From Apostichopus japonicus (Eukaryota > Echinodermata > Holothuroidea > Aspidochirotida > Stichopodidae), in NCBI RefSeq assembly GCF_037975245.1, contig NC_092577.1, positions 3,114,501-3,178,500 on the forward strand: a stretch of 64,000 nucleotides of DNA, written 5' to 3'. Position numbers and translations under genes: made by a program. The stretch's first letter is position 1. Each line of letters opens with the position of its first letter. The notes below the pieces were generated by a model. It was not told where the DNA came from and did not search any database. It worked only from the letters and a program-made list of their open reading frames with translations. Positions 53,001 to 62,000 of this stretch are shown one piece after another.

Positions 53001-56000
53001 TAAAATTTGAAAAAGATAAAAACGGTATGCACCAATTTTGACAAAAAAGCTAGCAAAATCATTGGAAATTTGTATTTCTGCCTCCACTATCTCTGTAAGT
53101 CATCTAATCTGAGAGACACTTCAAATTTCACGACTGAAAATTGCAATTTCCTACGTTTAGGCCTAAATTTTTGATCCACTGCACGGTAAATTTCAGTGTT
53201 CAATTTATTGAAACATACTTTTAACTTTAGAAACCTCCCCCCCGAAGAAAAATATCAAATTGCCTGGTATTGAAAGGCAACCTGCATTTTTAATTAACTT
53301 AAATGTCTACTGAAGCTAATTGAATGATGAATTAAAGATTGACCTCAAATCACGCTGTGAAAAATGTTTAACAAGTAATTCCTCCTAAAAATGTGGTAGT
53401 GAAATGCAAGGTTGAGGTTGAAGGCTCCTCTGGAAAACAGTGCTTTTGCACTGAGCAGGACTACCTTCATTAAAGATGACAATAATATAAAAAAGAAGAA
53501 AGGTGCATTAGCATGCAAGACACATTTGCAATTTTTTTCCCTTTTTTTTTTCCCCCTCAATAAATGGTTAATATTTATAGCACTGATTTATGTCAAATTA
53601 CTGAAGATAAATGAAAGGTTGAACCCAAAGCACAGCTGTCATTGCTTTATTTTATTGATGAGTTTTCAGAAATAGAAATAAATATCTGGTATTGAAATGC
53701 AAGCTGCAATGGTTATCACTGGCCTCTTAACATGATTTGTCACTAGTTTTTTTTGTTTTTATTTATCTTTCACTTCTCAGGGGTTTCCTCAGATGCTAAC
53801 ATTCTCCTTCAGAGGGTCAGAGGTGAAGACGCACCATTCATGAACATAACCGGCTTTGACCAAACCATTTTTGAAGATGTAAGCATCCATTCTATTAGGG
53901 GAATTTCAGAGCGCAGATAATTTAAAAGAAGAAGAATAAACATAGTTGTGGGGAGTGGCATGGCTTGGAGGCCTAACAAAAAAACAAAAAGTACAAGGCT
54001 CTCAGTTTGAGTGCAAGTTTTAATAAAGCGTTTTTTATCTACAGAAACAATCCTGATAACTCTTCTCTCTTGGGTTCATCATCTTGTTATAATCACCTGC
54101 TGATTCTCGTTAAGGTTGATGAATAATCTTTTTGTTTTATTCTACGTAAATTTCTTTCTCACAGCTGGATAAACTCTTCCGAGGGTCGGAGATTGGCTCC
54201 GCCTTCTTCGGTCTCACCGTGGATGGTATCGCATTGGACGACGAGGGCCTGGCTGCCGTCGCGCTCACTCTCTTCTCTGACCCGGACGCTGGTCTCGGAG
54301 ATTCAGACTTTGAGAGTGCCTTCGATTCCAACCTCGGCGGCACTCTTAGAAATACTTTCGATGTCGACAACCAGGTTCCTGCCTTCCGGGATTTCTATGT
54401 CGGTAAGCCATTCTTTTCCAAAAAATTAGTTGGAAGATCTTTGTCATCTTGCTGTCATGGTTAGAACAATATTATGGGGGGGGACTGGGACCTCCTGTTT
54501 CTTTCAGTATATATCTCCATCTCCCTCCCCTCCCCTCCTTTCCCCTAAACTAACCTCCCCTTACCTCATTTTGTCTGGGTATATCTTTCCCTCCTCTCCC
54601 CTCCCTTCCTCTAAACTAACCTACCCCTACCTCATTTTGTCTGGTTATACCCTCCCCCTCCCCTCCCTTCCTCTAAACTAACCTACCCCTACCTTATTTG
54701 TCTGGGTATATCTTTCCCTCCTCTCCCCTCCCTTCCCCTAAACTAACCTACCCCTACCTCATTTTGTCTGGCTATTTCTCTATTTGTTTACAATTTCCTA
54801 TTTAATCACAAGGTTAATGTTCTTTTTTAATTTATTTTAGGGAATGACATCTGCGACGATGCTTGCCTGAATGGTGGTAACTGTACACGCGTAGATCGGG
54901 ATACTGTGCAATGTTCCTGCCCTCCTGAGTGGACTGGTGATAATTGTGAAACAGGTAATTGTAACATGTACCACCGACCCAGCCAGCCAGATACTTGAGT
55001 TCCCCTAGACCAGTTGTGGTCACAAATCCCAGGCACCCTTGAACCTGTGTACTCGAGCCTAGGCTCGTTAGGACACACCTATACTCCTGTGACAACGAAG
55101 GTAACCATTACAAGAAACGTTGGAATATCAGATCAGATCGGTGAAGATCATCATTTCATTTGATTTATGGTCCGATATTACTCCTTGGTATGGACGAATA
55201 GCACTCCTTCATTCAATTCAAGGTTCCATTACACATTAACAGGGTTTGGGAAATATCCTTGCCAGACAGAGAACAAAATTAAGTAGTGAAATTTGACATG
55301 GCTCTCTCACGCCCTTAACAGTTTGCAAGAATTTTATTATAGTTGGGAGACGTTTGTAATTGTTCCTTCATTTAGTAAGAACCATAGACTTGAACCTGTC
55401 TGAAAATGTCCTCACAGATCCACCAAGGCTTGATTGATAATGGAGTCCAGGGGAGGTGGGGGAGGGGTATAGTTGCTTTTTCCATTGTTTAGCAGTGACG
55501 GGGAAGGGGTATAGTTGCTTTCTATATTGGTTAGCTGTGGCGGGGAGGGGTATAGCTGCTTTCTCCATTGTTAAGCTGTGGCGGGGGAGGGGTATAGTTG
55601 CTTTCTCCATTGTTTAGCTGTGGCGTGGGAGGGGTATAGTTGCTTTCTCCATTATTAAGCTGTGGCGTGGGAGGGGTATAGTTGCTTTCTATATTGTTTA
55701 GCTTTGGCGGGGAGGGGTATATTTGCTTTCTCCATTGTTTAGCTGTGGTGGGGCAGGGGTATAGTCACTTTCTCCATTGTTTAGCTGTGGCAGGGGAGGG
55801 GTATAGTTGCTTTCTCCATTATTTAGCTGTGGTGGGGGAGGAGTATAATTGCTTTGTTTAGCTGTGATATAGTTTTTAATGATGGTTCTTCTTTTCATCA
55901 TGTGACGATGGTGTTAAAAGCAAAAATACAGAGGAAAAATAATAAAATAAATGGTGGTGCAAAGACATAACACAGTGACAAGAACAGCAACTATCTGAAA

Positions 56001-59000
56001 ATGACTTCTAAACTCAATCCCTCACAGGGAACCCATCTGAATGACCTAGCCAAACGTTCGTTAGCTGTCTTCCAAACCTGTCCATTCTGGAGGAACACTG
56101 GAAATAATTTCTTCAGTTTTGCCGTTCATATATATATTAACAGTTTTTTTTAGTTGCAATGTTAAGATTTTTGCACCCTTCCTGTTTTCAAAATGGTCTG
56201 TCTAATTAACAGATGTCGACGAGTGCGAAACAGGCACCTGCCCGGATCAGAAAATCTGCGTGAACTACGAGGGCAGCTTCACCTGTAACTGCCCCATCGG
56301 CCAGTTTGATGTCGGAGATATGTGCGTCGGTAAGTAATCAAATCTCTGTCATGTGATCAGATCTGTTTCGATCAAGGTTACGAACTGAGTGCATCGTATT
56401 TTGTTTTCCACATCGAGCGAAAGATCTATTATGAAATAAAATTTATAGCGATATTTCAAATTTAAAACATATGAAAATTAATACTTTTATGATTGATGTC
56501 CCATATGATATGCCATTTTCAAATAAATGTCCTCTTTTCCTATAATTAATGACATTACTGGGAAACAACAGGTCGAAAGGCTGGTTTGTATTTGTCAATA
56601 AAAATTTGTCTTAAAAAAGGGGCAACATCCCCCTTTTGATTTATACATTTTTACATTTTAATTTTTTATCTCAATACATTACATGTATAGAGATATTGTA
56701 ACAGTAAGTGGAACTCTCTATTCTCTTAAAAAATTTTCAGCGTCTTCATACAAAGCTATTTTTCTCTGGAATTTCCAGAGCAAGAATATATCATATAGAC
56801 CAACAAAAGTTACTATTTTTTATTCGAGAATTTTATCTCATTCTATGACTTTTTCACCGATTTATGTCCAAATCGGGCCAAATCGGATCGAAAAACGATT
56901 GAATCAGACCGTTTTTGCACACGCTTCGAAACTTGTTTGTAGGGAACTTTTGCCCACGTTTTCCTGCTTATTTGTTAATTATTATTCGATGTCTATGGTT
57001 TATTATGGGCACGTGACATATTACTTCTCAGCGATTGGTTTGTTATCTGCAGTTTAATGTTTTATGAAAGAGAATAGAATAAAATTGTCTTTTATCAGTG
57101 GTATCGTCTAAGATAGGGTCCTATTTATTATATTTTTTATTAACATTTTAAACTTCCATTTGTTTTTACAGGTAGGTATGAATAAAAATTTTACTAGCGT
57201 TTTATGGCGTTTATTTGCTTAATTTGATGTTTAAATGATTTTTCTTTCTTAAAACAACACTGAGACTTTTAGTAAAAAGGTCCGTTTTTGATGATTAAGC
57301 TCCGCCTCCAAGTCTGGTTTATAGCAGATTGGCTATGACTCATGGACAGCTACATGTTAGATATACGAAAATGGCTACACTCGCGACCAATTTTCTGTAC
57401 TGTAGTTAGGTACGCAAGGTGTTGTGTATTGCATGCTAAATGCATATACACATTGTGTACTTTTGAATTTTGCGTAGTGCATTTAATTAATATTAGGCCT
57501 TTGTTCTGTTTTTACCTCCATGGTTTTTGTAACATACATTTAAGGATAGTACTGGGGTTCAGGTAGCTTTTCAGAGCAAGTGCCATGATAAGTTTGTTTG
57601 ATTGCCCTTCATGTATTTTTGTATAATTACGTTTACACATCGTTGTACTTCTGAAGGCTACTTAGTCCTAATGCATTTAAAAAATATATCTAGGCATAGC
57701 CTAGGCCTATTACTACTATTAGGCTTTCAATGACATCAAACTATATGACCAAAAAGTCCAACAGAGTCTGACCCAAGATGAAGGATACCACATAAAAAAC
57801 AAGTTCTTAGGTATTCTATGACATTACTAAACCTTGCAACGTCGTTCTTTCGACAAACAGGCAATAAGCGCTAAAGGCAAGACTAGCAGGATAAAGTGTA
57901 ACCTGCAGAGACTATTCGTGGCAAAGTAGCTTAAATGCAAGTTATATATATTTGTTGTACCATGATTGATATTGATAATTGTAGAGACAGAGCAAAGATT
58001 TGAAATTAGGAATCAAAATTAAAACTTCCAGTATTGAGATACTGCGTCATTGATGCTCTTGTTTTGAAATTGTCAACAGATGCCAAGCAGTTCAGTGGTT
58101 CGTTTAACATAGCCATGCTGGATGATGAAATTGCAGAATTTACAGATATTTTAGCCAACCCGACCTCTGATGAATTTCTGGCCATCGCTGAACGTGTCCA
58201 AAGAATTGTAAGTCTTTTGGAGGAATTTTTAAGTAATAAGGGGTAAGAGAAGTCCAGGAGGGCTGGAAGAGGGGGGTGGGTGGGGGGTGGGTGGGGCCAA
58301 ACAGAGAGACGGTCATTCATGTTTGACCAGACGTGATGCAGTGTGTGTTAGATTTGGTCCACAATTTGGTCCACGTATTTGACCAATAGTACCTAGTATA
58401 ACTGAAAAAATAACAAGACTTCAATAAACCTGCTACCCTTCCACATTTTTTCACCACGCTGTTTCTTTGCACACACTTCACGATAATATGAAAAAAAAAA
58501 GACATTTTTCAAGAAAAGCTTTGTAAAGTGTCTCGTGGCAGGTCACCGTGCAGATTTGAGACTTACTGCATGTTGGAATTCGGTTTCGTTTTTCCGTCCG
58601 TGTGACTCTGACGTACCTTGTCGATTTTTCTCGTCCATTTCTCTTTGATAATTCCTCACCAAATCGACCACTTTTTTCCCAACAGTTGGACGAATTGTTC
58701 TCAGAGGACCCGACCTACATCGGATCCTTGGTGACGTCTCTGAGCAGCGGCAGTATCCGAGTCGCCTACATTCTCAGCTACATAGTCACCAGTCCTATGA
58801 CCGAAGATGAGCTCATAGCAACCTTCAACGACACTCTCTCTGATATCGGTGAGATCGGAGACAGCGCTGTGTTCATTGAGCCTCTGGAGGACTTGTTACA
58901 CGGTGAGATACACTCCGAGGACGCTGTGGAAGTCTGTCTCCACAATCTGTGGTAACACAGTATCTGAAGCAAGGTGTCCAGATATCTATGTCCACCGAAT

Positions 59001-62000
59001 GTTTATCATAATCGGTCCCGATGCAACTGAACCGCAAGAGTTTGCAACTAGCGAAGGATACCTTAACCAAAAATTGTGCAGGGTAGAAAATGTTGTATTG
59101 CACAGACTTGAGCCAATAAACATTTTCATCCTACTGGGAATCTTTGCTAGATTCATCCAGTTTCTGCAAACAAACTTTATTCAATTTCCTTCATCACAGT
59201 TTGGGGCATCATTATTGCTAAATATTTCAGGTGCAAAATTCAAACATTATTGAAAATAATATACCAAATAGGTTTGGCTTATTTTTGGTTTCCTTAAAAA
59301 TTTACATATTTTAAATTTATGATATTTAAATTTGCATGTTGAAATGTTGTTCTGTCTGTACCCTGTTGTAGAGATCTGTCCAACTGGCTACTGTCTGAAT
59401 GGAGGGAACTGTTATGCTGATCCAGAAACACTTCAAAGTACTTGTGTGTAAGTATATCAAATCAAGCACTTAAAAGGTTTGTGGGCTCTGGGTGTGAGAC
59501 TAGTCAGGAGGGAGGAAGTCAGGAAAGGATGGAGAGGGTGTGAAGGGAGGGGAGTGTGTGAAGGGAGGGGAGTGATGGGAGGGGTGAGATGGGGAGGGGT
59601 AGATGAGATGTTGGGGAGAGGATGGGGAGGGTGTGAACGGAGGGGAGTGATGGGGAGGGGTGAGATGGGGAGGGGCAGATGAGATGTTGGGGAGAGGATG
59701 GGGAGGGTGTGAAGGGAGGGGAGTGATGGGGAGGGGTGAGATGGGGAAGGGTAGATGAGATAATGGGGAGAGGATGGGGAGGGTGTGAAGGGAGGGGAGA
59801 AATGGGAGGGGTAGAGGAGAGGAGGGTGTGAATAGAGGGGAGAGGTGGGGAGGGGTAGATGAGACAATGGGGAGAGGGTGTGGAGGGGAGAAATGGGAGG
59901 GGTAAAGGAGGCGATTAGGAGAGCGAGTGAAGGGAGGGGAGAGTATGGGGAGAGGGAGGATGCAACGGTAGAGACTTGGAGGGGTAGATGGAGGTTGGGG
60001 GAGGGAGAGGAGAAGAATGGAAGGGTAGAGGAGAGGGGTAGTGAGAATTAGTGGAAGCTACAACTGTCCAGAGCATTTGGTAGAATGGTATAGTGTAGAT
60101 AGAAGGACGTATAGATGGTCAGGGTAAAGGTTGGGTAAAGGAAGTTTTTTATAAAGTGCTGGGTGAAATGTTGAGTGGATGTAGGTTAGAGAGGAGAAGG
60201 ATAAGGGCCAGGAGAGTTGAGGATACCACGGAGAGGAAGATGGTACGGTACATCAGAGGAGACCTCAACAATTGAGAGATTATGAGAGGGTACCAGCATA
60301 GCAGTTGGTAGCAATTTGACAGGTTACCATAGCAACCAGGCTGTATTATACCATTCAGCAGTCCAGCTCTTGTACATATTCTAGATTCCTCAATTCTGGA
60401 ACTTTTGCTTTCCCAAATCATCGATTTACCGAAGCTTATTTTCTGTTTTTTTATTTTCGCAGTTGCCAAGTTCCTTTCATCGGGGACCGTTGTGAGGATG
60501 AGTCGTTTATCATTCCGCTCTACATCATCCTGCTGGCATCTCTGGCTGCTTTTCTGTTTATCTTCATGTTCTTCCTCTGCTGTGTGTGTTGTCTGATGCA
60601 GGGTAGAAACCAACCTCCCCATTACCCCTCAGCTCCCCCGCCAGGTATATTTGCTGCACCCCCGGTCATCGTTGACACATCAAGGTCTGCCCTCTATCCT
60701 GGTTTACCTGTCCATCATACCAGCAAACGGAGGAAACAGAGGTCTCGGCGTAGCAGACGGGTAAGATTGTTGGTGTATACATAGTATGATCACTGATAGG
60801 TGTAGGACAGTGGTGTAGTGCAATGCATTGTAACATACAATTGGTGTAGTGCAATGTCATGTGAATGTAGCATTCCTTGTGTAGTGCAATGCATTGTAAC
60901 ATACCTGGTGCAGTGCAATGCATTTGTAGCATACCTGGTGTAGTGCAATGCATTGTAGCATACCTGGTGTAGTGCAATGTATTGAAGCATACCTGTTGTA
61001 GTGCAATGCATGGTAGCATTCCTGGTGTTGTGCAATGCATGGTAGCATTGCTGGTGTAGAGCAATACATTGTAGCATACCTGTTGATTGCAATGCATTGT
61101 AACATACTTGATGTAGTGCAGTGCATTGTAACATACTTGATGTAGTGCAATGCATTGTAGCATACCTGGTGTAGTGCAATGCATTGAAGCATACCTGGTG
61201 TAGTACCATGCATTGTAGCATACCTGGTGTAGTGCAATGCATTGTAGCATACCTGGTGTAGTGCAATGCATTGTAACATACCTGGTGTATTACCATGCAT
61301 TGTAGCATTCCTGGTGTAGTGCAATGCATTGTAACATACCTGGTGTAGTGCAATGCATTGTTGCTTACCAGCTGGTGTAGTGCAATGCATTGTTGCTTAC
61401 CAGCTGGTGTAGTGCAATGCATTTGAAGCATTCCTTCTCTAGTGTAATGCATTGTAACATACCTAGTGTAGTGCAGTGCATTGTAGCTTACCTGGTGTAG
61501 TGCAACGCATTTGTAGCATTCCTTCTGTAGTGCAGTGCATTGTAGCATTCCTGATGGACTGCAATGCAGTATAGTTTACACAGACAGTGCATTATTGTTG
61601 TTGCATTTTAAAAACCAAGTTCTTCCAAACTGTTCTTTTGTATATAGTGTTGTAATGATATGAAAGTGTATTAATGTTAGTATTCCTTTTTTCTCTTCCA
61701 GCATCACCGTTCTCATCGCAGGGATCATTCTCTGTATGTAAGTATCAAACTACTTTGAGTTTCCATGCGAAGGTCTATCATTATTAAGAATAATGACGTT
61801 TAAAAACCATTCAGAAAGTTTTAACAAGTTTGATCCTAATGCAATTTATTGGTGAAAGCTATAATAAGACCCATTGCTTGTATTCCTGAGCTACTACTAC
61901 TAGGGTGTTGGATCTCAGTAGTCAGGACTCAAGTTGTGAGGTCATTAAGGTCACATTAGGTTACGTGAGGTCAAACTAGGAAAAATTTAGGGCAGCTCTA

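Noticed and set aside
60790-61548. 252-residue His/Cys-rich - strand frame
   Set aside because: 29-bp minisatellite in an intron of the + strand gene.
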